The position numbers and the translations under genes were made by a program. The notes under the pieces were generated by a model. The model ran no database searches and was not told where the DNA came from. It was given only the letters and a program-made list of their open reading frames with translations. Positions 24,338 to 36,436 of a DNA stretch of 64,000 nucleotides are shown in pieces. Each line of letters opens with the position of its first letter. Positions within the stretch are counted from its first letter, which is position 1. This stretch comes from Pyricularia pennisetigena. Lineage: Eukaryota > Ascomycota > Sordariomycetes > Magnaporthales > Pyriculariaceae. The DNA lies in contig NW_021940925.1 in the NCBI RefSeq assembly GCF_004337985.1, positions 124,001 through 188,000 on the forward strand. Reading direction: 5' to 3'.

Positions 24338-25085
24338 TATAAGAATAATAAGCTTATATTATAAGCTTAAGCCCGTAGTAGATACTACGCTGCATTATAA
24401 TGCATAATTACTTTGCAATGCATAACGTGTATTAATTAAATAATGCAATACAATTGCATTCGATTTATGCATGTACAGCTTTTAACTTATTTTGGGCAAA
24501 AGGAATGAACGCAGATCATACGCAGATCATACGCAGATTATACGTAGATCATGTGTTTCATACACATACGATTTATACGCAGAACTATTTTGGTAAAAAT
24601 AAACGCATAATACAAATATAGGTAAGGTTTTGAAAAATGCGTTATAAAACGTTTCAAATATGAGACGTTCAAAATAGCCACATATATAAATAGGTTAACG
24701 TTAATGCGTTATTTTATTTTATCCTAATTGGGAAAATAAAATGCAAACCTTAATACGTGGATTTGTAATACATGGATTGTCAAATGCAATACTTTTGCAG
24801 ATAAATAGGGAAGAATTTCCCGCCTTAGAATTAGAGGAAGTTTTAGGATCTATCTATTAACTTATCCATCTATCGATCGATCCATCTATTCATCCATCCA
24901 TCCATCCATCGATTTATTTATTAGATAAATTACGGATTTCCATTTGACACAAAACCAACCGTCAACTATCAATACAATTATTACCTCTATCTTACCTATA
25001 AAAAGTGACCTTTTTTCCCTTATATATATTTACCTCATATAGATATATTCACCTCACAATTCATTCCATAACCTCCCTTGTAATA
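24338..25085 (+). repeat. Copia-2 3' LTR; marks the AT/GC boundary
   Basis: It is 748 bp with a single palindromic unit, following the polypurine stretch ACGGGGGTA. Its end CCTCCCTTGTAATA corresponds to CCTTCTTTTTAACA in other copies. The base composition changes sharply directly after it. Confidence 0.85.
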
Positions 25086-28000
25086 TACCCTAGTAAATAT
25101 AGCCTGGGTGGTACGTACCACTGTAGGGAACCTGCTTTATAAATCCCTCCGTAGCCTATCCCTATACGGGCAACAAGTGTTTGACTGACACCTCTCGGTC
25201 AAGCACAACGGACACTACGGGAAGAGATTCGTTGTCGTATTGGTTGCGGAATACTTAAAGGCCAGAGTAAGCGCTAACAGACTTTGGTATAACCAAAAAG
25301 CGCTTTGGTTCATTAAATACACTACTGTAAAAATAAAATCGGTTGACTGACTGAGAAATACCGTCTTTTAACATGATATAGCCGAGATGTGCCGCCAAAG
25401 CGTAAAGCCTCTTCCCGTATCCGTGCTTTTGAACCAGCATTAATGAAGTATTACGTCTCCTTTTCTGCCATTAACACCGGCGTTTCGATATCATTTCCAG
25501 AGAGAAAGACATAAAACTTTGGCGTCCAACTCAGCTGTAAGCGGCAGTAGCAGTTTCGGCTGGGTTTTGTTTCGAGCTTTGTTTTCCTTTACTCCAAGAT
25601 GATATGATTTCATAGTCGAGACTAGGGTCAGAGCCGCCCTTTTCTGGGATTGTCGAGCAGAACATACCTGCCCATAAGGAGACGAAAACCATTTCTATTT
25701 GAGCGATGCAACAGCATTAAATTATACGAAGTCGACTACAGCCATTATGGCCGTGACCGTGACAGGGGCAGGTTCGAGCAACTTGAGCGGCCAGCTCCAG
25801 TACAAGGGAAAGTAAAAAGCAGCGGCATTTTTGGTAATAATTCTACAAAGCTTTGCTACCTGAGACCGGAGACGCCCAGGTTAGGCAACGGTTATGGCGG
25901 TTTACACGGCCATACGGATACGACCGAGCCAAGGGGCAGGTCAGACCGACGCTAGGGATTATTTGTAGATAATTAATGAGTCGATCCCTCTTTTGTGTAG
26001 TTTGTACCCCTTCCCTGTGTATTTATTTATTCCGGATCTGTTTTTGCCGCCAAGGCTGTTCGCTTTAAAGTGGAAAACGTCCAGGGGTGTATACGAACGT
26101 GCCGTACAGCAGGGCACCTTGTCTATCGCGCCGCGACCCTTGACCCGGCACCAACGACACCGTTTGCGGCCTGGATGCTTACGCCTGAGCCGCATTGGCT
26201 TTTCAGCGGGACTATCCGATATAGGCTTTGGCAGGTAATTCCTTTGTATCCTGTTACGAAGGGCCTTACAGGCAAAACTGAAATACCCGCAGTCACCAAG
26301 CAAGCAGTTAAGCGTCGCGTAGGTCAATTTTGCGTAGGAGGGGCTTAGCAGCCCCTGCTTTTGGTTGTCGAAACTGGCTGTTTACGCGATTCCTCCCGTC
26401 GGCGACCTCGGTGGTAGTCTGTGCCTCGCCGCCGTCGAAGCTGAGCAGGATCGGGACCTGGTGTCGGGTACCCAGGGCCTGATGTACCACCGGAGTTAGG
26501 CCGCATGTGAACTGTTATGGATAATCTGGAACAGCCGGTCCTTGTCACTCTGGACACGACCACGACCTGCACCAAACGGTCTTTGCGTTTTTGGTTAGAT
26601 AAACTTAGATTTATTTTGTTTAAAATCTGCAGAGCTTTTGGACCTTCCACTCCTGTTGGCAGTTCTCAAATGCATCGCTCGGGACCGGCTTGTTATCCAG
26701 GGGGCGCTAGTAATCATATGACAACGGATGGGCGTCCATATTTTCATTCCAGGATTCAACCCCTTGGATTAGCCGCATACATCGCGTCCAAAAGGTTAGA
26801 GATATTTACCAAGAGTTTAAAAGGACTTTGGAACTAAACCAGCAGGTTGTACAAGGGTATATTACGTCAAGCTCCCAACCGTCGAGGAGCTCGGCACCGC
26901 GTTCGGCACATTAAAAATGTACGGTTAAACTAGGCGACGCCGGCGGAGGGAGAATAGTGCTTCAATCGAAGAGGTCAAGCTGGGCGAGCGCAAAATGGGA
27001 ATTACAGCAAAGGATATCTGACCAAGCTATTTGCGGAACCACCCACGGCCCAAGGGACGCAGGTTATAGTGGACCGAAGGCGGGCGAGGACGACGACCGC
27101 CATAGAATCCGGCAGCTGGGTCGAAAACGACTTCTTCCAGAACCCTGATAAGGTTTGCCGGGTTTGCTCGGTCGGCAAAACACAAACCAGTAAATACAGC
27201 TGCATAATACGAGGCAAGACCCTCTCGGCCCGGATGTGGAGGTTATCGCACCCGATCCGACCAAGATCTCCAATTAAATTTATGGATAAAGGCGAGTTTA
27301 ACTGCCTGTCGTTGTCATTATAAGAGGGTAAGAGGGCCCCAGGAGCCGCCGCTGTGGGCTCATTTACAGGCGCCGCCGCGGCCGAGTCCGGGGCCCCTTT
27401 TATCGGCGCTCCGTCCTCGTGCCAGTTCCCCATGTCGTGGCTGTATCCTCCACTCCGTCGCGGCGTTGACATTAAGGGGCTCCTAACTGTAAAAAGCTGC
27501 TGCTTAACGAAATTATGGTCGACCTCGACGTGCTGCCCCGGTGGGCTTTCGCGCCACAACAGCAGGCTCTCAAAACAACAAAAAACTTGAAGCTTCAAGC
27601 GCAAATCCCAACGGTTGCCATACCGCGCGACAACACTAGTTTTTACAACCACGACACGGTACCCGAATGCGCCCCTATGGGTCAGACATGGAGAGGTCGA
27701 CGGATCAGGAATCGGACCGGCCGAATCCGTCTACACGCAGCCGTTGGCGCGGACGCGCCTGTTTTGCAGGGGAAATTTATGAATTTGCACCAAGCTATTG
27801 AACTAACAACCCGGCATAACCACAGCAGCCCCGACTCCGTCCGACGCTGGTAGTAATTCGTCTGTCCGCCGGTTAGGAATATAAGACCGTCCACAAGTTT
27901 GTCGCCAATCAGCACATACCGCACGATCCGGCGTCGTCAGAGGTTGGAAGGTCCGGTCAGTGAGCTAATGGGTCGTCCCCAGGGGGGATAGACAGCAGCA

Positions 28001-30828
28001 GCCCGTCTTGCCCCTCGTCTGCTTTGTCGACTGACGCGGACGCTTTCGACCAGCTGATACTGGTTTCGCAATTCAGCCTCAATAAGCCCCATAATTTCTT
28101 ATGCCAAACGGGCTCGAATACCTTTTTGCTTTATACCGAACTAAAGGTTGAGTTTTTGGCTTATACTAAAAGCATTTACACTGCATATGCCTAGCTCGGG
28201 TTTTATGAAAGTCCAACGCGGTCCCAACGTTTGCGCCCTTGGTTTTGAACAGCCTGCATATGGTTTTGTCCAGCACCAATATGCTGGGATCGTATCCCCT
28301 TTCCCGGCTGGTGATACTCACTCGGAGCCAACCTGTGAATGGTGCAGCTTTTGGTCCGGTTGCCGAACTAGTGGGTAGGTTGTGGATACCGACTAGACGC
28401 TGTAAGCCAGGGCTACCTCCTCGCCTTTTGTCCAGCCGTGGACGCCGCCCGAGCAAGGTTGCAAGCAGCATTTTGTAACGCAGTGAGGCCATGCTTGGTG
28501 GTGCAAAGTCCATGCTATAAGTCTACGAAGCCTTTGGGCGGCGTTTAGGTGCTTTTAGGAAGGCGAGGGCGAAGCAGCATCGGGCGGAATATGCACTGCG
28601 CACCGTCGTGTTCCTTTCCACCCAAAGGGGTATCAACAATTTTAGCTCGCGCCGCCGAAGGAGGACGCCAAATCGAAAGCGCAGGCGATAAATTCGAGCT
28701 CGGTATCGGTGCGGTTACAATCTTTTTTGGGCAAAATCACCCGAGTAATTTCCCAGGTATAAATTATTTTTAACTTGGATAAGGGTATTAAACCTATCGA
28801 TAGTGTTGCTTTGCATTGCATGGGATTTGAAATTATGTCGTGAATCTATAGTCGCGACCGTACCGGTACATTATGTCTTTTTATACCAGATATCTCTATC
28901 CGCCGGTCCGCCGCGCGTTTCGCATACACCGCCGTTTTCCACTGAACGTCTATATTTGAAACCCTCGTAAAGCTTAGGAATACTTGAATGATATGCAGAC
29001 TATTTTGGTAAAGTAAATAACTGCTACATGGCGGTTACCAAGGAAAATGTCGGCAGCGAGGCGGACGGCGAATTCGCACGTGTGCGCAGGTTGGCATAAG
29101 AGTGACTAGATTTGAGGCCGACACTCTGCTCAATGCAGGCCTAGAGGATGGCCGCGACCTAAATGGGCCAAGGTCTTCGTCCTTTTAGTAGTGGTATACA
29201 TTAAAGCATCCCTCTATCAACAAAGTCCTATGCAGATGGTCCCGGCCAGCTCCCACGGCTCCTAGGGCAGCGATGATGGCCGTTGGCGCCCCTATGGCCG
29301 TCGCCAACGGACTCGCGCTGCTTTTACTTCCGTTGACCATCGGGCATCTCGTCGACGCGCACGTCTTCTTAAGGTTCTAACCCTATCGCCTCCCCGTTGG
29401 GTTGTGCGCTGGAATAGTTGTTCAGCGCGTGGGCCATTAGGGGCACGTCTCAAACCAATCCCGTAGGCCTGCTGCCCTGATGCAAACCGCCGTGGCGCCA
29501 ATCCCACAAAGGACCAGGTATAAACTATATACAAATACGGCGCAAAATAATACATGATTGTACGCTACGCCACACAGGCGACCCGGAGAGCCGCAGCAGG
29601 TTGGTCGGATGCACTCTATCTCATTTTCCTCAACAAGTTTCAGGGTGGTAAATGCAGTTTATATTGAAACAGATAAAAACCCGGCAAATCCCTTTATAAA
29701 AGGGCTATTACGCAACGTTGTCAACAGCACATTGAGGGAAATGGGTATGAAACCTGTTCAAGTTGGCGGCGCTGGCGTGAAAGAGTTTTCTGTAGTTGTC
29801 AGTAACGACTACACTGGATTGCAAGCAGAAAACCCCCCCGAACGTACCTCCAGACGACTTTCAAAGTCGTGAATATCTTCCCGTGGGCTAGCTCAAGTGT
29901 TTTGGCAGATAATCTGGTGGATATATACCTTACCTACAAGCCTGAGAAGGAGGTTTGGAGCGTTGTCGAGGTTTCCGGTTCTTGTATTTTCCTACCGAAA
30001 AGTTGTTTAAACTATATCCTAAACCGCTGGCCAACATTTTTCAGTTTTGGTGTTTTTTTAGCCACACCTTCCATGGGTGTGGCAATGGCGGAAAGGGTTA
30101 AAGGGGCGAAAAGCTGGCCCGCAAACCACCTTTAAAGCACGCCCCCGTATTGTTAGCCTCGGCCAGGCTGCTGACAAGGGCGTTGCGGAAGGCTCTGTTA
30201 AGCTGTGCTTCCATAATTCACCTTCCAACGCCCGCCCACTGGAAATTAATGGATATGGAAATTTCTTTTTCTGCATTGGGGATAACCCGGTTCCATCGTT
30301 TTGCAAGTCCGCGGCAGGATACGGACGTCTTCCATGAGATTTTGTGAGGGAAGCAGCAAAGCGAATAAAGATCCCAACAGGAAATTGGTTGAAAAGCTTT
30401 ATGTGGATTTGCTGCCAGGCGAGGCCAGCGAAGGGCGGACAGGGGGTGGAAGCGAGCGGTAAACGGCGAGCACGGATTGCAATCACTGCTGGCAAGGCGG
30501 CATTGTAGCGCAGCAGTGGTGCGTATGGCCACGTTTTCAACCACCATTGTCCCTCGAACGAGAACTCGCTCAAACGTATAGCAGAAGGGAAATCCTCAAA
30601 TTATCGAATAAACAACTAGGACGGCCATATAACCATTGCAATTGGTGGGTCTCCAACTTTTAATGCAGGCTTAGTAGAATGGGAATAACCGACCAAGAAG
30701 ATAAGCTTCCGAAATTGAGAATAAGACAGCTTTTAATGGCGCAGGCGGTCCCATGACAAGCTTACATGCTTTTCCTGTTGCCGCGTCTTTTTCAAAGATT
30801 GTCACTGTGGTCTCTCGGCCTGCTGCCT

Positions 30829-30872
30829 GGCCCCTTGCCCCTTGCCCCTTGCCCCTTGCCCCTTATCCCTTG
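30829..30872. repeat. CCCCTTG heptanucleotide tandem repeat
   Basis: Five near-perfect tandem copies of CCCCTTG (the last one CCCCTTA) lie in a row, followed by TCCCTTGACCTTGG. It is a simple minisatellite with no sign of function. Confidence 0.85.
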
Positions 30873-32208
30873 ACCTTGGCCATTGTCGAATAAAAGGGAC
30901 GAGGCCAAAACCTCCAGACACGTCGACCTCGCGCGTGTGGGATTTTTATCGGGTCTAATCTGCCCGCGCGTCAGGTTGACCGGACGAGCAGGGCGCAGGG
31001 CAACCACCTATTCTGACACGCCCTGCTTTCGCAACGCTAAATATCCATTGTTTAAATTCATTTCCGCAACGACAAAGCAGCAGACAGTAACTAAACCCTA
31101 GTCGAAAATCTCATTGGTGGCAAAAAGTGGCAATAACTGAGGCGCGTTATTGGGATACATTGGGGTGACGGATGTAAACAGGGAATTAATCTCCACTTAC
31201 GGATTCGGCAATTTCAAAACCGGTGTTGGACGCGGCGGATGTTACTCGGGTCTTTCGGGAGGGAAGGAAAGAAAAGTCGGATCGCGACGGCGGGTCGCGC
31301 ACAGTATACGCCACAAGTTATAAATACAGTTAAGGAAGTGGCGGGACGTAGTTGCTGGGCATCAAATGGCGTTTATAAAGCTGTAATGCGCAAAACGCTG
31401 CATAATAACCGAAAAAAGAGCGTCCCGTTAGTGGGTGCTGTTGTGCACGTAGGCGGTAACGTCGCGCAATGGCTGCTAAGGAACAAATAAAGTGCTAGGC
31501 AAGGTAGGTACCTACTCGGGTACAAGTGGGTGACAGACACAGTGTAGAACCGCCTAATTACGGCGCGGCGCCTGTGAGGGCCCCACTAATGCTATCCACT
31601 ATCCCCACTCCTTCCCGAGCTTGCAGGATGTGCGAGGAGACGGTGAAAACGGTCCGTTTGGGATCTTGCTAGCATTCCCGCCAAAACGGTGAGAAACCCA
31701 GGGACCCTGGTAAGATTGATGGGACTCTTGCACGTAAGGGTGGGTAACACATATGGATTGTCAAAATCAAACACGACCAGACTCCGATATCGGTCAAACA
31801 TTAGCAGACCCACTTTAACAGGCTACCATTTCACAGCCAACTGGAATTAGCTTTTTAATGGGTTACGCCTTGTGGCGCGCCTCGTTTCTATCGTGCCTCC
31901 CGTTACGCTTCACTTATTCAAAAGAGCTTGTGAGCCTTACTGTCGGACATAAGCCTCAATGTCAGGCTAAGAATTGTCGATTTGTTAGCCTCTAATGCGG
32001 CCCTGGATGACTTTAAACCTTCAAACAATGGTGAAATGGAAATTTTAGTGTCTAAAACTGGAAATTGTAGCCGCTTCCATGAGCAAACGGGCCGGTCCGC
32101 TTTTGTGGTAACCTATAATGGAGGCATTTGAAATTGTGTCCTACGTACATGTACACGGCAAGACGGGTACCACGAAAACTCAGCTGGGTAATAGTTGAAC
32201 GACGCTAC

Positions 32209-32222
32209 AAAAAAAAAAAAAA
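32209..32222. repeat. Poly(A) run of 14
   Basis: A run of 14 A residues follows GACGCTAC. It could be a retroposon tail, but no upstream element is recognised. Confidence 0.6.
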
Positions 32223-33204
32223 CTTCCGACCCAGGATTTTGAATTTGTTTTTATGGTAGTAAAACCGTATTATCACACAGACAACAGGCCATAACATAAA
32301 ATTTCAACTAGTACCGTTGCTTTCCACAACCACAACAATAGTAGCCCACTCCACACTCCTCGACAATCCTATCCGGGCTAACAAAACAGTTAATAGTGCT
32401 GGTACCGCAGCTGCGTTCGCCATCATCTTTCTCGGAAACAACTGTCAGCCGAGAACTCGAGGTCAGACCCGGACTGACACACTGTCTTTGACAACGCCAC
32501 ACGACAGGCGGGACACAAAACGGGATGTATAACGCCAGGTGGGGGGCCACGCCGACGTACCCCTTTACAAAATCGAAGAAATTTAGCTTCTTTTGATTGT
32601 AGCGTTTCCTGTTGGATAACAAGGAGACATTCCCACCTATTTACTAGGTGGAATCGTAGTGTTTTTCTTTAAAACGAATCAGCCAATCCCATAAGGAGCG
32701 ACGTTTGTCGTTCATATCGCTGGCCATGCTTTTGGTGAGAGAGATTTTAAATCTGAAAAAAATGCATGGCATAATCGAAACTGTTGGGGGCAATGTCAAA
32801 GTCCCAATTTTATATCGCACTACAATTATATATATGAGCACCGCACCGGTAGAATGCCAAATAACGCACAAAGTCCTGCCGACGGCCTATATATTTACTC
32901 TAGCCCACAGCAACCAATATTATTAGCCCTGCGCTGGTGGTGACAGGGACTAACGTCTCCAGGAAAGTCGCCGCCGACGCTGCGGCAACCGAATAAAGGA
33001 CCAGGCTAAAGCACCCGTGATTTGATGCGAGCTAAGCAGCCACCATGCAGGCAAGGAATCGGAGATTTGCAGGGCGAAGGGAATGGCTGGGTTCGCTGGT
33101 TTTACCAATAGTTGCCTTTGATTATGGACCTGTGGATCTGCCCTACAAAACTCAGAGCGCATTTCGATTAGTATTCGTATAACGCCTTGGTCATATCTAC
33201 GTTC

Positions 33205-33498
33205 ATGGATTCGGATGCCGTTGTGAATTTAAAGAGGCGCCTGGTCGACCATTTGACCCATCAGCTTCTCACGACATTCCTGGAAATGGTGCAGTCCATG
33301 TACAACACGGGGAACGGACCCAGCATCAACAGCCTGCCGGGCCACATAACCACAAGGGACAACGACGACAAACAAGGCCTCGATCGCAGGGAGCTCGGCC
33401 AACAAGCACGGACCGTCCTCGAATCTGGTTATATCACTCCAGGGCGGTCAGGACAAGTACACTGGTTCCCCTATGGTCGGGGAGAAGGAATTAAATAG
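33205..33498 (+). CDS. Short hypothetical protein, 97 aa
   Basis: The frame runs from ATG at 33205 to TAG at 33498. It encodes a hydrophilic protein with a helical N-terminal third (VVNLKRRLVDHLTHQLLTTF) and a charged second half (TTRDNDDKQGLDRRELGQQ). There is no signal peptide or membrane segment. No family is recognised. It is convergent with the exonuclease-like fragment at 33710. It may be one exon of a larger broken gene or a chance frame; sequence alone does not decide. Confidence 0.3.
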   Translation: MDSDAVVNLKRRLVDHLTHQLLTTFLEMVQSMYNTGNGPSINSLPGHITTRDNDDKQGLDRRELGQQARTVLESGYITPGRSGQVHWFPYGRGEGIK

Positions 33499-33709
33499 GC
33501 CAGATAATTGACCCGCACGGAAAGGCAGTGTCGCAGCAGATGATTATAATTAAAAGCATCTTCGAAAGCACCCAGGAAACTTCCACGTCCTGCAAGGCTG
33601 ATCATGTCGAAGTTCATTCTGGAGGCTATCGACTCGTGCAAAGCCGAAAAAAAAACGACCAGGAACTCGGATCGGCAACAGGTGCAGAAGCACAGATTCG
33701 AACTGTCGG

Positions 33710-34342
33710 TCATAGGTGGCTGTCGACAGACTCGGCGACTTCCTCTTTCTCCCTGCTAAAGGCGCTGGAAACGCTGTTTACATCGTCAGCGGAGTCCTCC
33801 TTCGGGTATGGGACCATGGGCGGGGGCTTGTACATGTTAATACTGGTTCTTTTCATATAGTCCTCGCACGATGTTTCGAAAGTGAGCAAAGCCTCGGCTT
33901 CGTCTTGGAACGCGAACTTGACAACCGCCTTCAGTGCGCCTGCGTCACTGGCCGCATCATATGGCTCGTGATTCGTCCAGGGGACGTGTTTGGCCACAAA
34001 AGCCGACAAGCCCTTGACCACCTTGAAAAGGGCAAGCGTGTCGGAGAACGTGACAGCTGGAGGCCTGATGCCCCTCGAAAGCATGGACCTCACCAGGTAA
34101 AAGTGGTCGTAATACAATCCGTAATGCGCGGCGTGGATGATCAAACTCTCGTTCAATAACCCGGTCACTTCAAAGCGCTGGTTCGTGATCCATTTTATAA
34201 ACCTGACGTAAATGTCGGGAGGATTTCTGGCGAGAGCAGCGTACACCATAGGTGGGATCCATCTCAGTATGGGGCTCGTGTTGGTTCTAACGCTCGTACA
34301 ATCGGGGAATAGCAAAAGTAGGCTTGAATCTAGCGTTTTTTT
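33710..34342 (-). pseudogene. C-terminal part of a DEDDh exonuclease-like protein
   Basis: The open frame (last 201 codons from a TTG at 34315; the frame itself continues upstream to about 34342, where AACATTTTACGGCAG could be a splice acceptor) has three blocks resembling DEDDh 3'-5' exonucleases: an ExoII-like HAAHYGLYYDHFYLVRSML, VTFSDTLALF, and an ExoIII-like HEPYDAASDAGALKAVV. The ExoI motif (DxE) would lie in an upstream exon that I cannot find. In ExoIII the expected H-x4-D spacing puts Tyr (TAT) where His (CAT) should be, so activity is doubtful. The tail is acidic and Ser-rich. With no ATG and no first motif, I call it a truncated or decayed gene. Confidence 0.45.
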
Positions 34343-36436
34343 CTGCCGTAAAATGTTGTTGATATTTTGTACCTAAGCCATAAACTAAATTATACACTTT
34401 CCCTGTACAAAACCTGTAAAAAAGCGAATAAAGAATACTGTTTCGTTAAAAAGCAGCGCCAACGAATTCGTCTACAACCTTATAGTTTCGTCCGTTTCTC
34501 CAAAGGATATTTTCTACAAATTCGCTCGACATTGCCCATTATTCGAGGATTGGAAAACTTCCTTACCCCTTCATTTTTCACCACTAAAGATCACCACTGA
34601 CTCATAAAGCCAAGCGAGATCTTTCGTTTATAGCAGCGTTATTCATTACCTATTTCCCCCAAAAAGAGAAGTGAAGACTTCCGTAAAACAAGAGGCAGGG
34701 GCAAAAGCAATAAGCGTTCGATCAGTTTGCGTACACGGCCAAAAGTAACACCTTCAAACCAACCAATATAACGAACAAAAGCAGCGCATCAATGGCGTCC
34801 AAACCAACTCAGAACGCTTATCCAAAACAGAGCATCCGTCCTACATAGCATTTCCAGAACATGTCACAGCAGTTAAGCTAAGGGACATATTCCGCTTCAA
34901 ACAGTCGCTAAACGGTGAATTCGGTTGTAATATAAGCGCAATCCAGCTCCACGGTGCACGGCTGATATTTTGCCGGGAGGTTTGATCTTTTGCACCAGGC
35001 GTAATAGTAGTTAGCGGAAACATGCAGACCCGAAGTCTCAGGCTGATAAACACTACAAATAAGGAGGACTTTGCCATTATTGCTACTAAAAATTTCGAAG
35101 TTTTTCACGAAGCTCATTGTTTTCATGAATCAAACGTTTATTTTTTGCGCTTGGTCGTTCGTAAAGGAATTCAAGCTCGGTAATGTCGTCTGCTAGCCTA
35201 GCAGAAAAGGCTGTCTGGCTCTTGTGATGGTTACTGGAAGGTATGCTGCCAGTGGTTGTGGCCACTGATGAGGTCGGGACTTGGGAGATCTGGGAGGCCA
35301 AGGAACCATCGGCGCCAGCTTCGGTACCGAACATGGCCTCAAAGACTTATGGACGTTTATAAAATCTACCAAATATATTAGGATAGATACGATATAACCT
35401 TTCGACTTGTTGGGACCAAAACACCATCGGCTGCGGGCTTTGACTCGCATTGGGGTTGGGCATTGACAACAGAAAATGCTCCGGCAACGTTTTAAAACAG
35501 GAAAAAAGCCAAATTATGGTCTTTTGCTGGGCAACTGCTACAAAAGTTACAAACAAAAACCTCAACGGCGTCGATGGTACCTTTAAACACCATAAGATCA
35601 AACAGGAGGAGGAGATGGAGGAGAACCAGGCCTTGACTTCTGTTCTCGGCTCCATACTGAAAATCAAATCCAGTAAAGAGACCCTAGCCAAGGTAACCAA
35701 GTGCCTCGGCTAGTTGATATATCTAAAAGCGCAAACAACAAACGCACCGGGGTAGTAGGACTAGTCACAAACCATCTATACACGGTTATGTGCACGGGGA
35801 AGGAAATGCCTCCCTAACCCGTAGTCGGGCGGGAAGGATGGAATCATGTAAATAAATAAACAAAATAAACGCATTTTCCCAGATAGGTACCCGCTAGGGC
35901 CCAGGCCGGGGCTGGTTGGGCTCCACGGACTGTCTTGACTGGCTCCAGGTACTTTTTCCCCCTACCTTGGGTAACTCGTCGGGTAGGATCCCCACCAAGC
36001 CACAACCAATCGGAAAGCTGACAAAGTTTCCTGGTCGTAGCGGTAAGAGCAAAAAAAAAGGTATTGTTGTTATGCTGTGCTCCTTGGGATGTCGTGCAAC
36101 TTCTTGATCCATTATTTGCATGGTTTCCGATTGTCCTCCACAAGACCTCGGCGCTCATTGTTTTGCTCATTTTGCAACAACTACATTAGATCATTTTACT
36201 TTTTCCCTGGCTTTCACTTACATATACGCCCCAAAACGCCGTGAGTTTTTCCAGCTATGCTTGATTTATAATAACTTACCTAAAAATCCATTTGCCTTTC
36301 TCACTCAAGTCCCACTTCTCCTCTTACAATCTTTTCAATCTTTTACCCAGGAAACCAACCTCCTTCCAACTGCTACCAGCATATAGCTTTCTATGTCCCA
36401 CGATTATCGCATTTCAGGCCACCGCCAACAAACATT
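34343..36436. other. Intergenic or decayed stretch with one small coiled-coil ORF
   Basis: A minus-strand ORF with ATG at 35334 and stop at 35086 encodes 82 residues ending in a short heptad-like segment (KRLIHENNELREKLRNF). It has a TATA-like sequence upstream but no known relatives that I recognise. The rest holds only short frames. The last 200 bases before 36437 are pyrimidine-rich, as in many fungal promoters, and probably form the 5' region of the next gene. Confidence 0.3.

Larger units (their letters stand above)
11486..25085 (+). mobile_element. Copia-2: second RIP-degraded Copia element, with nested insertions
   Basis: The element has a 5' LTR (11486-12362), half-tRNA primer site, gag (12640-13709), RT/RNase H pieces (14493-14764 and 22847-24060), the polypurine stretch GGGGGTA just before 24338, and a 3' LTR (24338-25085). 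It is interrupted by another family LTR (13705-14492) and by a Gypsy element (14765-22846). It aligns with Copia-1, which shows that about 1.5 kb of protease/integrase/early RT is missing at the internal LTR. Left (ATATT) and right (TACCC) flanks do not match, so the pair may not stem from one clean insertion. Confidence 0.85.
25086..33204. other. Eight kb of moderate GC with no convincing gene
   Basis: Many short open frames exist on both strands, none longer than about 216 codons, and none shows a recognisable domain or splice-linked continuation. The stretch 29600-30000 (plus strand) reads like broken coding sequence (FRVVNAVYIETDKNPANPF, then a frame break), and 32308-32600 (minus) encodes a Cys-rich end (CCGCGKQRY), but neither has a supported start. 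The sequence is not AT-rich and shows no obvious RIP. It may be old decayed genes or a lineage-specific non-coding stretch. Confidence 0.4.

Noticed and set aside
27002..27652. 216-codon minus-strand frame in the gene-poor region
   Set aside because: There is no recognisable motif, the composition is like a random GC-rich frame, and an opposing frame is equally open.
30058..30573. 171-codon minus-strand frame
   Set aside because: It starts only with TTG, has no domain, and overlaps plus-strand frames of equal quality.
35450..35713. 87-codon plus-strand frame
   Set aside because: It begins at TTG without an upstream exon or ATG and shows no domain.
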